Shown here: positions 1 to 14,500 of the stretch, piece by piece
Layout of the letters: every line of letters begins with the position of its first letter
Numbering within the stretch: position 1 is the first letter of the stretch
Origin: Dioscorea cayenensis subsp. rotundata
Lineage: Eukaryota > Streptophyta > Magnoliopsida > Dioscoreales > Dioscoreaceae
Assembly: GCF_009730915.1 (NCBI RefSeq)
Contig: NC_052475.1
Span: 2,046,001-2,110,000 of the forward strand
Direction of reading: 5' to 3'
Length of the DNA: 64,000 bases
The notes under the pieces: generated by a model
The model's database searches: none
What the model saw: the letters and a program-made list of their open reading frames with translations, nothing else
Told to the model about the DNA's origin: nothing
Program-made: the position numbers and the translations under genes

Positions 1-286
1 TCGTTGTGTTCTTCACTCCTATTCATCTGATTCCTGAATTAATTCTAGCAACATGCTTGTTTCCTGAAGTGTTTTCTGTTTGTCTTCATCTAGTTTATCA
101 GCTAATCAATTCTGAATTGCTTCGCATTTGTTTGACAAATTGTTGTGTTCTTTACTCCTCTTCATCCAAGTCATCAAATGAATCAGTTTTGAAGTGTCTC
201 TGTTTGCTTTTCATCTAAATGATTACTTTCTTCTATTTTTTTGCAATTTTTTTCCTTCAGAAATTTCACTTCTTTTCTGGTTGCAG
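1..286 (+). repeat. Intron of the permease gene with an internal imperfect duplication
   Basis: This is intron, ending in TTGCAG at 286. The text near 3-30 (TGTGTTCTTCACTCCTATTC) recurs near 143-170 (TGTGTTCTTTACTCCTCTTC), and GAAGTGTTTTCTGTTTG near 66 recurs near 191. This points to an old tandem duplication with a period of roughly 125-140 bp. No coding content is recognisable. Confidence 0.5.
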
Positions 287-2014
287 GCTTATGCTGGATC
301 ACAAGTGTTGCAGAGTATCATTTTACTGTGCACTGGGACTAACAAGGGTGGAGGTTATTTGGCGCCTCGTGGAGTTTTTCTTGCTATGTATGTGGGACTT
401 ACAATTATTTGGGCGATACTCAACACATTTGCTCTTGAAGTTATTGCCTTCATCGATATAATATCTATCTGGTGGCAGGTAATTTCAGATTACACGAAAA
501 CCATGTGCTTCATCTTCTTTCATTTAACAATTGCAGAAGTACTTTCCCGACTTGTGCTCATTTAGATGGTTGTTATTATTTTTTTATCTAAAACTGAAGC
601 TTGATATTGATCAATTGTTCTTATTAAATTCATATGGAAGATATGAAGAAGATTTGAAATGTTTTAGTCTTTGATGGAATCTAATTGTCGGCAAAGTTGA
701 CCAATTGGTTCAAGATAAATATAAAAAATAAGATATGCTAGTTTATTGGAGTAGAGATTGTTTCACTATTTCTTCTTTTAGCATTATCAAACCTCTAATT
801 TATTGAATTAATGTTTTGATTTCCTTTCTTCTGATCCTATTCTTCTTCTTTTTAAACACCTTGCAGGTTATTGGAGGATTTGTCATAGTTATAATGCTTC
901 CTCTTGTGGCATTGAGCACACAAAGTGCTTCTTATGTATTTAGTCATTTTGAAACAGCTCCAGCATCAACTGGTATAAACAGCAAGCCATATGCAGTAAT
1001 TCTAGCAGTTACTGTTAGTCAGTACTCACTATACGGATACGACGCTGCAGCACATTTAACTGAAGAAACAAAAGGCGCTGACAAGAATGGCCCTATCGCT
1101 ATCCTTTCTAGCATCGGCATCATTACTATATTCGGATGGGCCTATATCTTAGCTCTCACTTTCAGCATTCAGGTACCCGAATAACCATCCTTCAGATAAT
1201 CAATTCTAATCGATTTAAGATTATCTAACACTATGGTTAATTTATATGCAGAATTTTGACTATTTGTATGATACTAACAATGAGACGGCAGGAGTGTTTG
1301 TACCGGCACAAATACTCTACGATGCTTTCCACGGGCGCTACCATAATTCAACGGGAGCCATAATTGTGTTGTTTGTCATTTGGGGTTCTTTTTTCTTCGG
1401 TGGCCTTTCAATCACTACAAGTGCAGCCAGGGTGGTGAGAAATGAGAAACATATACCATTGAATGCTCTAATGTACTCTTATAGTATCACCCGATACTTT
1501 AACAAGTTATACCGAATTACAGGTATACGCATTATCAAGGGACCAAGGGATACCTTTCTCATCGATATGGCGACATATTCATCCTAAACACAAGGTTCCG
1601 GCCAATGCAGTGTGGTTATGTGCAGCAATCTGCATTCTTCTCGGACTTCCTATTCTGAAAGTGAATGTAGTCTTCACAGCAATTACTTCCATATGCACTG
1701 TAGGATGGGTTGGAGGTTACGCGGTACCAATCTTTGCCAGGATGATAATGCCGGAGAAAAAGTTCAATCCCGGACCTTTTTATCTTGGAAAAGCAAGAAG
1801 GCCGGTTTGCTTGATTGCATTTCTGTGGATTTGCTACACTTGTTCTGTCTTCCTTCTGCCAACTTTGTATCCAATCAAATGGGATACATTCAATTATGCA
1901 CCTGTGGCACTTGGTGTTTGCATCACATTGATAATGTTTTGGTGGATTGTGGATGCAAGGAAATGGTTCAAAGGGCCTGTGAGAAACATTGATGATCAGA
2001 TTGAGAAGGTGTGA
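287..2014 (+). CDS. BAT1: BAT1-type amino acid/GABA permease, 3' part (5' end outside window)
   Basis: A plant amino acid permease of the APC superfamily; the Arabidopsis homologue BAT1/GABP carries several amino acids and GABA both ways across membranes. Visible coding exons are 287-478, 867-1172, 1252-1434 and 1523-2014, all with GT-AG borders and together 390 codons in one frame. The last join gives the family string SAARVVYALSRD followed by GIPFSSIW and HPKHKVPANAV, which supports the splice at 1434/1523. Many hydrophobic segments are present (for example around 891-930, 1090-1170, 1615-1740 and 1900-1960), and the protein ends in a basic tail FKGPVRNIDDQIEKV. Arabidopsis BAT1 is about 516 aa, so roughly 125 N-terminal residues lie to the left of the window. 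No break is seen in the visible part. Substrate specificity cannot be read from sequence. Confidence 0.93.
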
Positions 2015-4929
2015 ATTCTTTTGTCATCATTTTTTTTTTAATTTATGTGGACAAGTTTTCTTTTTAATATTCTTGAAATGACAAAGAGTCATAAATTTAT
2101 AATGGACATAAATGTCAAAGAAAAAGTTCAAAGAAAAGGCTTGTTTGAAGGCCTTTTTGTGTTTTCACATTTGATTGGGACTTTCCTCCAATGAAATTCT
2201 CTTGTGGTTGGACAATGGAGTTCTTTTGATTTTGAATATTCAAACATGAACTTTTTTTTTCCTTTTTTTTTACTTATTAATTGTTTTTGGTACCATTTTC
2301 GCACTAAATGAATTCCGTTTGGGGTACAAATCATTGTCATTTTAAGAAGATATTTGGTAAAATAATTACTTGATAGTGATATTATTTGTCATATTTCACC
2401 ATGATAAATATACCTATTTTTTATGGTCTAGTGTTTATTTTTATTTTTTAAATTTATTGGTTTTGAGTAAATTCGTCGGTTTTGAATAAAAATAATGAAT
2501 ATTATTGAATGTTATTTTTAATAAAACTATATACACATGTTATATTCAATGTTTTTACCATATATAGAGTTTTATCTTCGTTCATCGCTAATGATAAATT
2601 CACTTTTATATTTATTCAATTTTATTAAATGATATAATTACCTTCTAGTACATGACGACAAATATAATTTATAAAACTCAAAACCAATTTCTTTTGAGAG
2701 GATATATTTGATAAAATAGTTACTTGAGTTACGTGTGTTGGGTTTTGAATAAAAACAACACACATTAGTTTTATTTTAAATGATACATGTTATATGCTTT
2801 GGTACATTTGTTTTAATATTTGTTTTACCTTAATAAACGATAAAATTACATGTTGATGCAAAACAATAATATAATTTATAAAACGCAAAACAAATTTTAT
2901 CCATGGTATTTATAATGCATAATTTGGTATTATAGTTTGTTTAATATTTAAACTTCAAATAAAACCATATTAGCTAAAAACATTTTTATAGTTTGCTAGC
3001 TTCAAACTCTATTATATACATATAAAAAATGCATAATCACAATCAATTTCATTGGTGATAGTAAATGGGTAAAATTAACACTTAATTTTAGAACAATGAA
3101 CATATTCGAGATAACCCACTAGGAATAATAGTTAGGTCTTTTATATGAAAGTGAGATTCTTTTGAGTGTTAATAGAACTGTGATTTGAATGTTATTTTAT
3201 TTTTTTTTTATACTTATTATCCTCATCACAACTTCTATCAATATATATATATATATATACACATTGCAAATGAACTTACAAATCATTAACAATTAAAAGA
3301 GATATTTGGTACAATAATTACTTAACAAATTTTTTTTATTTGGTATTATTATTATCGTGTGTTTGTAGATATAGAGATTTATTTGTTTTTAAATGAAAAA
3401 AAAACAAGTGAATTTATATCTGTTCAATCATGTTTGTCTTAGAGATTTATTTGTTTTTAAATGATAAAAATAAATAAATTTATATCTGTGCAATAGTGTT
3501 CGTCTTGATCTATCACAGTTTAGTACGAATTATAAACATAGTTAACTTTTATTTTTAATAAAATTATATGCAGATATCTATGCTAATTTTTATTTTTAAT
3601 AAAATTATATGCAGATATCTATGCCAATTCATTACTGATAGTAGATTTATTTGACATTTATCTAATTTGACTAAACAATAAATTTATTTATTTATGTAAA
3701 ACTATAAATGCAACTAAAAAAAATTATATATTGGATCAAAATCACAAATTTTTATTTTTTGAAAATAACAACAAACTTCTGTTTTTTATGTGTGTGAGTG
3801 TGAGTTGTGACATCACTTATGAGTTAATTCTTCAAACGAGAATTTGAACCCTCATCACTTCTTAAGCAATATAAGAAGAAGCTTATTTTTATTGCTGCTA
3901 ACTATTTGAACCAAGTAGTTTTAACAAAAATTATAAATTTTGTTTCACTTTAAAATACAAGAAATATCACCGAAACCATGGTAGTGTTCTAATTAATCCC
4001 CTTAACGCTTACTCTTATTATTTTTATTTATATAAAACCAAATGAATCACAGCTCACCGTATGACTTTTTTCCCTATCTATGATAGATATACTTGACTAC
4101 TGTATCAATAAAATAAATGAAATAAAATTAAAATATAATAAAAACAACCCAAAAAATGACAAATTCACTTACACCATGTCCCTACCTACAGTCTACAATA
4201 GTATCCACTATGACGATAGATATATTCAGTTATTAATTCAAAACAAAAATGAATAAAATCAAAATCAAGCACAACAATAACTGGGAAAAGACAAATTTCA
4301 CTCCACATGGCTTAAAAACAAAATTTTAAATCTCAAATATAATAATTTAATATATATATATATATATGTTCATTATAAAAAAACCTTGCCACACCTATAA
4401 TGCACAACAAATTATTTTAAGGAGAAAAATATATAATGTAAAAAAAAACACAATAAAAATACACTCAAAAGAGCACGTGTCAAATCACACAAGGTATCCA
4501 AACTCGGTAACATTTTAGTTGTCCAACAACTATTTTTTTTTTTTATAATTATTATAAACAGGGTCTCATAAAAATTAATAAACAATTCTATAAATGAAAA
4601 AAAATGACATCCTCTCACACGGGATGATAAATGAACAATGAACTAATGAACTGACAGTATTAATATAATATTCTTATACACAATATTGTAATAGTAATAT
4701 CAAACTGTCGACTAGGGATTGAATCTTAAATAGGCCCATAACAATTTAATATAATAATTTATTGTATTAAATAATGGTTTTTTTTTAAAATTTATTTACA
4801 AAGTGCATTTGTTAAAATATTAAAAAAATAATTATTTATTTATTTTAGTTCCACACTTCCACGTCAGGATTAAAGTGAAATAAAAGAGAAGGATGGGATA
4901 ATGGAATAAAAATAAAAACAAAAAATATA

Positions 4930-4960
<31 letters not shown>
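2015..4960. other. AT-rich intergenic DNA with diverged direct repeats, no gene seen
   Basis: About 2.9 kb between the permease stop and the ASHH2 promoter, with no protein of any length resembling a known family. It holds diverged direct repeats: GATATTTGGTAAAATAATTA near 2348 recurs near 2701 and 3301, each with similar following text (GTTTTGAATAAAAA, ATGTTATAT, ATAATTTATAAAAC). There are (TA)n tracts near 3240-3258 and 4351-4367 and an (AAAT)n tract at about 4928-4962. This looks like decayed repeats. Confidence 0.6.
3368..3627. repeat. Two adjacent tandem duplications, about 70 bp and 41 bp
   Basis: AGAGATTTATTTGTTTTTAA occurs near 3374 and again near 3442, each followed by AAATG and AATTTATATCTGT, giving a two-copy unit of about 70 bp. 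Further on, TTTTATTTTTAATAAAATTA starts near 3547 and again near 3588 and continues into TATGCAGATATCTATGC in both, giving a nearly perfect 41-bp tandem pair. Confidence 0.75.
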
Positions 4961-4974
4961 AAATTAAAAAAAGG

Positions 4975-5521
4975 GTTCTTTTGATTATATCTCCGAGGCT
5001 AACTCGGGTTCCATGTTTTCAACCCATCTTGCTCTGAAAACCGCTGCGAAAGCGCGCAGACGTTCACCGACCGTGCGCTCCGAGAGCGATTGGGAGCGCG
5101 AGAGAGCGAGGATCGATCGAAGCTCTCTCTTTGGAGTATAATGAGAGGTTTTCCGTTGCTTGCTTCATCGTTGGCAGCGCTCGTGGAGTCATAGAACCGC
5201 GTTGCCAGGTTTGGTAGTTGGATTTTTGTTTTTGTTTTTATTTTTTTATTTGTTTGTTGATTTAGGGTGCTGAATCCGCGTGGTTGATGGAGAATAGGGT
5301 TAGATCGGTGAGTTTGTGGGCGGTATGGGTTGAAATTAGGGTTATGTTGATCTATTGGTTTTGTTTTTTTATTTTTATTTTTTTGCTGTTGGTTGGTGGT
5401 TCTTGATTTTAGGTTTTGATTTTTCGGTGCTATGGTGTGGTTTGGAGATGAAAACTGTATGTTTTTGTGATTTTTTTCTTTTGATTTTGAGGTCTGAATG
5501 AGGGTTTGTTGGGTGGATTAG
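4975..5521 (+). promoter_or_regulatory. ASHH2 promoter/5' leader region with a leader intron
   Basis: At about 5025-5210 the composition changes abruptly from AT-rich to GC- and CpG-rich (CTGCGAAAGCGCGCAGACG), as is usual around a plant transcription start. A likely non-coding first exon ends at 5208 (GTTGCCAG before GTTTGG), and the leader intron would end at 5521 (GGATTAG), two bases before the ATG at 5524. A second good donor (TCG before GTGAGT) at 5308/5309 suggests an alternative leader exon containing an out-of-frame ATG at 5287, hence a possible short upstream ORF. The exact start site is not visible. Confidence 0.5.
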
Positions 5522-5523
5522 GT

Positions 5524-8500
5524 ATGGGAGAAGTTGGGAAGAGATCGGATGACGATCTCGGAAGCACTGATGCGCTGGATGGGCGCTTCGCGTTGAATGC
5601 TGGGGTACAGGAAGGTGCCATATGTTGTGCTGGCGCCGAGGGGTCAGAGAGGCGTAGTTCTCCTCGTGAGAATGGTATTGGCCTACCTGAGCTTGTGAAG
5701 AGTGGCTTGAAAGAGATGGGGTTGGAAAGTAATGAGACTGATGATAGAGAGGAGGAACCAAAAAGCTTAAATCTTTACTTGGCAAGTCATGAGCATGTAG
5801 AATTGCCAGGAAAGGTCACGGGGGAGGAACATTGTGAGTTTACTGGCCTATCTCCATTGAGAACAACTGATGGAGCAGGAAGTTCTGGTAGTATTGACAT
5901 TGCCAGGTTGTTACATGGTCGTAGAGAGTACAATGACTGTGAGGATGGTTTGCTTGTTACATCTGCATTGGTAGCTGAATGCCCCCTGGAAGACATCAAG
6001 GGGAATGCTGCTGATGTGGAAGAGGAGAATTTCTTCATGCCTGTTCCTGCTGATGGTGAAGATAATCAAATAGACGAGAAACATGGAAATTTGCTTGCGG
6101 TGAACCGAGAGAGAGAGGAGGATGAGTTGCTCAGTCCAGAGACTGCCTCAAAAAGCTCTCTGGATTGTGCGAGACTTCAGAAGGAGAGTGGTGAATGTAA
6201 TACTCTTTCATCCGAGAAAATTGGAACTTCTCTTCAAGTGCGTACAAAGGAAGAAGGGTGCCACGTGTCACATGTTCCAAGACTGGTAAGCTGTCTGGTC
6301 CATGGTTCTGTGGGTGATGCTGTTTATTCTTGTCCAAAGGAAAGATCCAGCCAAATATCTGTTGCGGTCAAGGATTGCTCTGCAGAAAATACGTCATTGT
6401 CTATTGCACAGGAAAGCGGTGCTCCTGTTATTGATGATGCAAATATAACTTGTGGAAAGTCTCTGAATCCAGAAAGTGGTATTACAAAACCAAGTACCAT
6501 TATTGTCTTTAGACGTGCTAATCCCAGACGTGCGGCTTCCACAAACATTAAGAAGACTAGTGGGAAGCATGATAAGTTATCCCAAGCAAAAGGCAATGCT
6601 AGGAAATGCAAGGAAGCACCTAATTCCATTTCATCAATTTCTACTTGTGTACTCAAGATTCCATTGCAACACATGACAAGGAAAAGAAGCTCTTCTCACA
6701 AGCATGCTCGGCTTTCTATCTGGGGAGCAGCTGAAAATTTGGCAGAGCTGTTCAAGGATAATGCCCAAGATGGACTATGTGATTCCCCTATTCCGATTCA
6801 GAATAAAAATCCAAGGAAAGGAAAGTCTGGTTTGGGTAGGAAAAAACAGAATACAGGAATGTGCGGCCGAAGATCACGAGTGGCTAAGAAAAAAAATCCT
6901 TCTTTGTCGCATCCAGCAGATATAGTAGATAATAACTGTATTGAAGCTATGTTTCCTGTTGTGGTCCAATCACAAGCTTCATTAAACATATGTTCAAATA
7001 GGTGCAATGACAATTTAAGTCCCATTAAACTGAAAGGCCACCAGGGCGATAAAGACTTAGAAAGCACTGTCACACAAGATACCTCCGTTGAAAATGTGCA
7101 GTATGATTGCCTTGGGATTTCTTCTCAAAGAGGGTCAAAGGTGATAGTGGAAACAATTGACCACAAGCAATTGATGAATCCCGTAACATCACCTGATTCG
7201 GATGTATGCCATCCAGTCCCATCTGTCAATAGCGAGGGTGCCACTTCAGTTTGTGGAGATGCTGCAACAGATGGCATTGCGCCTGTTCTTAAACGAACAA
7301 GTCAAGTTGATGTAAATGGCACAGTAATGACTTCATCTGAGGCTTTGCCAACTCATGGATCTGCTCCAATGTTGGATACCCAGCCATATACCAAGAAAGG
7401 GAAGAAGAGTAACAGCCGAAAGGCAGGTGCTAAAGTAAATGGAAGTCCCTCTCTTCTTTCAGAATCTTTCAATGTCGAAGAGAAGTTTCATGGTCCCAAT
7501 GAAACAAAGAAAGCTAGAAAGAAAGTTAGGAAATCTTCAAGACGTGGGCATGGAGCAGAAAAACAAGACACACTAGGTAGAAGAAAGTCTTCAACCTCAA
7601 AATTTGTCAGTGAGACAACTACAAGAGGTTCTAAAGGCAAACAGTCTCCTATGGAGTCACCCATGCTGGAAATAGGTAAGTTGGAGTACTGTGAGGAAGC
7701 TTCTAGGAATGAAACTGATCCAGATGCCTGCATTTCTTCTGGTAAGGACATTGGAAATGCTAATTCTGAAGCTATACACAAGCCATTCTTAGTTACTGCA
7801 AAGGAGAAAGGTCTTAAGGCCCGCAGAGGTACTAAAATGGGAGTTTGTGAAGGTGCTGTATGTCATGTGGATGCAACAAAGCACAATAAATGTGCTAATG
7901 CCAGAAAGAAGGAAAGTTTGAAGAAGTCAATCTATAAAAATGTGTATACGAGGGGAAGGCGAAAACCTAACAGGTGTTTAAAAGCTGGTAGAGGCGTGGA
8001 CACTACTTCGGAAACCGGCGACGTTTTGGCATTGGCTGGATCTAATAAACTCGGCAGTTAAGTCTATTCCTTTTTGTTTTTACCCTTCATGCTTTCCATG
8101 TAGTGTGCGTGTTGACTTTTCTGTTTGGATTATACTATGAACAATCTAAAAAATGGTATATGAATAATTTAGGTAAGAAGCAGCCTTGGAAGCTGAATTC
8201 TCATTGAGGGTGTATTGAACTTTTTTTTGCCTGTTTTAGGTGATGAGCTTTTATCAAGCAGGCCTTGTCATGGCTTGGACGACTCGCACTCTTTATCACC
8301 ACAGGTGGCTTGGGTTCTGTGTGATGATTGCCAAAAGTGGCGGTGCATATCTGCTGAGCTTGCAGATGCCATTAACGAGACAAAATGCAGATGGTTAGAT
8401 TTTTTTATCAAGTATTTTTTGTTGTTTACCATAGGCTGTATTCTTTTTAGTTTTCACTCTCCATTATATGGTTAAAAGAACCTTCTTAACATAAACCAGT

Positions 8501-11500
8501 ATTGTTGCCAATTCTTTTGTTTATGCATTTGATAGTTGCAGAAGTACGCATTCAAAACTTGCATCTGACTATTAACTTTTATGTACAGCGCCAAATCTTT
8601 TCTGGAGTTAAATATTCTCTCTCACTATCCAAACTTTAAGTTGAATGCTTGAACCTGTTGAAGATTTCTAACCATGCTAATGTTTCTTCTTGCTGGTTAT
8701 GCCTGAACTTTTTGCTGGTTGTTTATGTAAGTGGTAAACTGCCCTTTGGTCTGTCCCAAAGCATATTGGCAAATTACATTAGTATGAAACAGTATGCCAC
8801 ATGGCATGGTATTGTACACTGCACAATACTAATGCATAGGGTGTCTTGGTTTAAACCAATTGAAGCTTGCTTATGATGTTTTGAAAATGAACAGACATTA
8901 CTCTGAAGTCAGTGCAACAGAGTTCATGCTATACCTAATTCCTTGCCTTAACTTGATTGTCACTGCTGATCTTTATTTATATAGGACTTGTAAGGACAAC
9001 AAGGACAAAGCCTTTGCTGACTGCTCAATACCACAAGAGAAAACAGATGCTCAAATCAATGCAGAGCTAGGAATCTCAGAAGAGGAGGAGTGTTTAAATG
9101 TTCAACCCATTTTCAAGGGAGTGGAACCATCAAAATTAGCAGGTCTATATATTATTGTTACGTCAGATTGTGTTTCTTAGGAAATATGTTTTGATCTCAG
9201 GATTTGTACTTTTTTCTGACTAGAGGAACTTTTCCCTTGGCTTTAATGGACCTCTTTGCCTTTACTGCAGCTTCCCCTAGTGCTTCTTTTAAGCTTATCA
9301 AGTCCAACTTGTTTTTGCATCGAAACCGGCGAACACAAAACATCGATGAGGTTTGTGCCTATCTTTTTGGTTGCTCCAATCTGCTAAACTACCTACATTT
9401 TTTTATTAAGAGAAATAGACAAACAGAATAAATGTGGATGTTTTGTTAGAAAACTCTCTTTTTGTTTACTTTTATTGTCACAGCCAGCTGCATTAAGCTT
9501 TCAGATAGAACAGAACTATATTTTGCTTTTGAAAAACTTTGTCCAACTTAATCGGTAAACATCATGTACTCAGCTCCCAGAACTCCTTATTTGTCTCAAC
9601 TTGACACTGATTTTAAATGCCACGTATCATTTTGTATGCACCAGCTGCAGACACATTTTAATGTTTATGGTGGAAGTGACTATGAAGAAATGATATTTCT
9701 AGGGTGGACTGGTTAAAAGTGCTAAATGAGTGAGTTTGTCTTTGACAATAAGCTGCTGATCCCTGCTTGTGGAACCTTATTATTATCCTGCTGTTTTCTG
9801 TGGTGGTGCTAAAACTCGTATTAGTTGTTATATATATATATATATATTATCAAGATAAACTTGGCGATACTTAAAAAACAACGCTTGTGATATACAAAAC
9901 TGATGTGCTATGAAATTCATTTGTCCTATTTTGTTTTAAATTAACATTGAGAAAATCCTGAAGACATTTGAAATTCTACTAATAATATTCAAATGTCCTG
10001 GTTATGCTAGACACTAGTTTTAGAGACGGCAGCAAGTATTATTTAACATCTTTCTTGTTTTATGCTAAAATTTATTTGCATTATAAGTTTAAATATGGAT
10101 GTATATGGTTAATCTAGTGTTGATAGCTTTACTAGAAAAAATGTGGTGTTGGTGACAGTGTTTTTATTTGTTTCGTCAAATAGGTCATGGTTTGCCATTG
10201 CAAACCGTCTTCAAATGGCGGTTTAGGATGTGGAGAAGAGTGCTTGAACCGGATTCTTAACATAGAATGTGTTCGAGGAACTTGTCCTTGTGGGGATCTC
10301 TGTTCGAATCAACAGGTTATTGGTTTTTCCTTTATATCTACAGTTATATATATATATATATATTGACTTTGACTTTATATTTCTGCATGCAGTTTCAGAA
10401 AAGGAAATATGCCCAATTTGAGTGGTTTCCATGTGGAAAGAAAGGGTATGGTTTGAAACTTTTGGAAGGTGTATCCCAAGGACAGTTTCTTATTGAATAT
10501 GTTGGAGAGGTAAGTTTATCGTTGTCCATTGTCTTATCATAGTATTAATTTGATTGTGCGGCCAGTGTTCAAAAATCATTCAGCTTTGATACTATGTAAA
10601 CCAATTCATTATGATTTTGTGTATGCATATGATATGAGTTTGTGTTGCATTGTTTTCTTGTGTATTATAGCAACTGGTTGGTGATTTGTTTTCAGATGGA
10701 AGATAATTATAATGTTTATATTTGCATTAACAATAAAGTTCTTTCTTTTGTTTATTGTATATTCAGGTTCTTGATTTAGCTACTTATGAGCAACGGCAAA
10801 AAGATTATGCTTCTAGAGGCCAGAAGCATTTCTACTTCATGACGTTGAACGGTGGTGAGGTTTGGCCTACAAAATTCTACCTATCTTTTACATTGTTATT
10901 TTCCTGAACAATTCATCTTTACACAATTCCACCCATGTTATACAATGATATTTTGATTTTGATTTTGATTTTTTCTGCTTATCCCTGAGCAATTCATCTT
11001 CCATGCTACTGTTAGAATCATTTTTGGAAGAATGCAGAAGATTAGTGGAGCTAGAATTTTTCATTTTACGTCCATTTTTTTGTTCCTTTTCTCTATACAC
11101 AAAGTAATTTGTTTGCTTTTAAGGAAATGAGAATGCTGCTTTTAGGTGGTTGTTGATGTTTTAATTTTTTAAATGGTATCTTCAGGAAATTTTAGTTTTG
11201 ATATTGCTTATGATTAAGCCATGTGTTGGCCATACTATAAGAAGGTAAACTGTATTCTTCATGTAACACTATTAATTAATCTGGAATCTGATCAAAACTT
11301 GACCTGCTCATCTGTGGTTTCAAATCAGCAAAAAATAGATATCTCTGTTTTATTAGTCAGCAATTAAAAACTGAAGTTTTCAGAAGGAAATTTGATTCTT
11401 TTGTTCGTGTTAATGTAATGATTTTTCCATGCTTTTCATCAGTACAACACCTTGTTACTGTACTGGATGTTCCAAACATTTTGACGTTTGGTGTAGCAAG

Positions 11501-14500
11501 ACAGCATGCAATATAACCAACATTTGGCTTTCCTATTTATTTATGGTGTGATTTTCATCTTTGTTGTCTGATGTAGAAGTCTATCGTTATGAGTGAAGCT
11601 GAATGCTTTTACAAATAAAAGCTTATATTTACTTTCCTTGCTATCAGCATTGATGCATATGACTAGTTTCTCTTTCATGATTTCAGGTAATTGATGCATG
11701 CGCTAAAGGGAACTTGGGCCGTTTTATTAATCATAGCTGTGAACCAAATTGTCGTACAGAAAAGGTGAACTACTTTTGTATGGCAACTTTCTGTTTAGTA
11801 AGGAATGAGGATTTGTGTATATTTATCAACTTTGTTCTTATTCATGCTTGATGTGAGTGCATGGTCTCATTTAAATATGGAATGCTCTGCATTGTGAAAT
11901 TGTTTGCTTCCATTTCTCTTAAAAACTGCATAAATCTGGTTGTTCATCTGTCTAGGATTTTTGTTCCTGCACTTTTTCTTCTGGGGGTTTAAATTTGATG
12001 CCTTCAAAGTTGGAATAAGGTTTGTAAATGAGACATTTGATAAGGAATGAACATTGTACTTTGACCCAAAACTGCTATTTTCATTATTTTCTCAACTAAA
12101 AGCCCACAAGTGTTTGCAGTGAGCAACTGCAACCAAGTGGTTATGGTGGCTTTCTTGTTTTTATTAAATCATTAAATGTTTAACAGCAGTGCTTGTGTTC
12201 GGGCAACAAAGCTTACACTCATTCACACTGATTTATACTTAATATTGCTCAAGTGCCTTTTTCTGCCAATAGAATTATATCATTTCTTATTTATCCTTAT
12301 TCCATCTTTATTTTATCTCAATTGGTGCAGTGGATGGTCAATGGTGAAGTTTGTATCGGGCTCTTTGCTATTAGAGATATCAAGGAGGTAATGTTGATGT
12401 ATTTTCCAAGTTCTTTTACACGGAAGTGAACATTGTTTTAGGGCATTATAATTTCATCTTATATCTTGTCCTTTTGTTGTCATCAAGCGAATTTAAGCTA
12501 AGTGAGTTTTAAGTTCAAATTCGGTCCACTGTACACAATGCAGAAATAACTGATGCATGTTCATGTTGATCAAGCCAGACTCTAGCATCATATAGCCAAA
12601 ATTAAATCATTGTTGGCTATATAACAGTGTCTTACCTTTCACCTAATCTGTCAGTGGAAAATTTACCAGGATGTAGTTTTTGCTATAAAAGGGCATGCTG
12701 TTCTGTAGTATGGGTTGTTGATGGTGTATGTGCCATGAGTACAGGGTGACTGCACCACATCCTGTGCAGTAGAATTATTGACAATTGTTGTTTTTCCTTT
12801 TTTCCCCATCAGGGTGAGGAGGTGACATTTGATTACAACTATGTTCGTGTGTTTGGAGCTGCTGCCAAAAAATGTGTCTGTGGTTCATCTGAGTGCCGAG
12901 GCTATATTGGTGGTGATCCATCAAACACTGAGGCTATTGTTCATGGTGATTCTGATGAAGAATATCCTGAGCCTGTGATGGTTGATGAAGACTTAGATGA
13001 TCCTATATTAGATGCTATTGGAGTTAAGGCTGTGGAAAACAATGCTACTTGTGTGGGAACTTTATATGAGAAAATCAAATGTTCTCCTGCAAATCCAAAG
13101 TTAGAGATTCAACAAATGTCTGAACCAGTTTTGAGCAGACCTATACCCAATCCATTACTATCTCTGGATGCTACACACGCTGAAAACGTAGTGGGCAAAG
13201 CTCTATCTGTCGTTCAACCATCTAGGAACTCTACCGAAAATGTGAGTGCCATGCAAACTGAGGAGACCAAGTACAGACCCACATTCAATGCCCGACGTCC
13301 ATTAGATGCGCCTCCACAAATTTTATCTGCTGCTGAGAGGATCACATCTAATAAAATCAAGGATAAGAAAGAAGATAAGCCAACTGCATCTGTTCCTTCT
13401 CCTCATGCAAAATCTTTGCGCTCAAGTGCTAGTCTGAAGAAGGGGAGACAAAGTGTGAAAGGCCTGAATCCCCATAAAGCTAAAGAAGTACTCAACACTA
13501 CTGTAAACACATGCTTTGAGGGAGGTAATGATTATTTATGGTGTTGTAACTATTTTTATGTCATCTGCTAACTGTCACAACATATTTTCACACCTTTCCT
13601 TTCAGTTGAAGAAAAGCTCAATGAATTATTGGACGTGGATGGGGGCATTAGCAAGCGTAAAGTAAGCACATATGTCTAGGAAATTGTCATTGTCATTCAC
13701 TTTTTTTTCTGAGGGAATGGCTTGCAGTTATTAATATTCCAAAAATCAGTTCAATGTCTTATTTGTGTGTTTTTATTCAATGGTTTAGTGTGTATACTCC
13801 TGGTAGAATGAAGTTGTTCAACATCTTGAATTTTTTTTTCTTATTATCTGAAATTGGCAGTATACTTTTTTCATACTCCACATGCTGATTGTTCATAAAT
13901 AATTTTTCTGTTTTTGGCGGACCAATTTTATGCTCAAAGCTGAATATTTGAGAAAGTACTACCCTTTTAATGAGAAACATTTAGCGAGAAAGCCTATTAT
14001 ATGAAGCAGTTTTTATGCTTTCTATCTTTTGGGCGGGTCAACACAGTGATGCCTAATTTGTAATGATTTTTTATATTAAATAGACAGGAGCCTAGTTCAT
14101 AGTGTCTTTATGGTTTCTCATGTTAAATCACATAGAGCGCCACATTAACTCATTTTTGACTGCAGTCTTCTCAATGATCATCTATAGGATAAGCTATGAG
14201 GCTCTAAGCTAAATAAAGGCAACAAACTGGAATGAGACTTCCTCATGCTTCATAGATGCTGCCATCTTTATGCCATTTAGTTGTTGTTTTATAACTAGTA
14301 TTCCTGTTCAACAACCCAATATATGTTTATTTTCTTCATTGTTGTTCACAGTTTATACTTCATTATGTATTCATTTATTTTAGCCTGATCTGAAAATCTT
14401 TGTTTCTTTGAGCAGGATGCCACCAAAGGCTACTTGAAGCTGTTGTTTGTCACTGCTGCAGAAGGAGATAATGTTAGGGGCTGTGCATCTCAGAGGTTTC

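Noticed and set aside
5287-5308. ATG at 5287 as the ASHH2 start
   Set aside because: Splicing from the GTGAGT donor at 5309 to the acceptor at 5521 puts it out of frame with the long coding exon; at most an upstream ORF.
6324-6674. 116-residue minus-strand frame inside ASHH2
   Set aside because: Opposite-strand shadow of the large first coding exon; no domain likeness.
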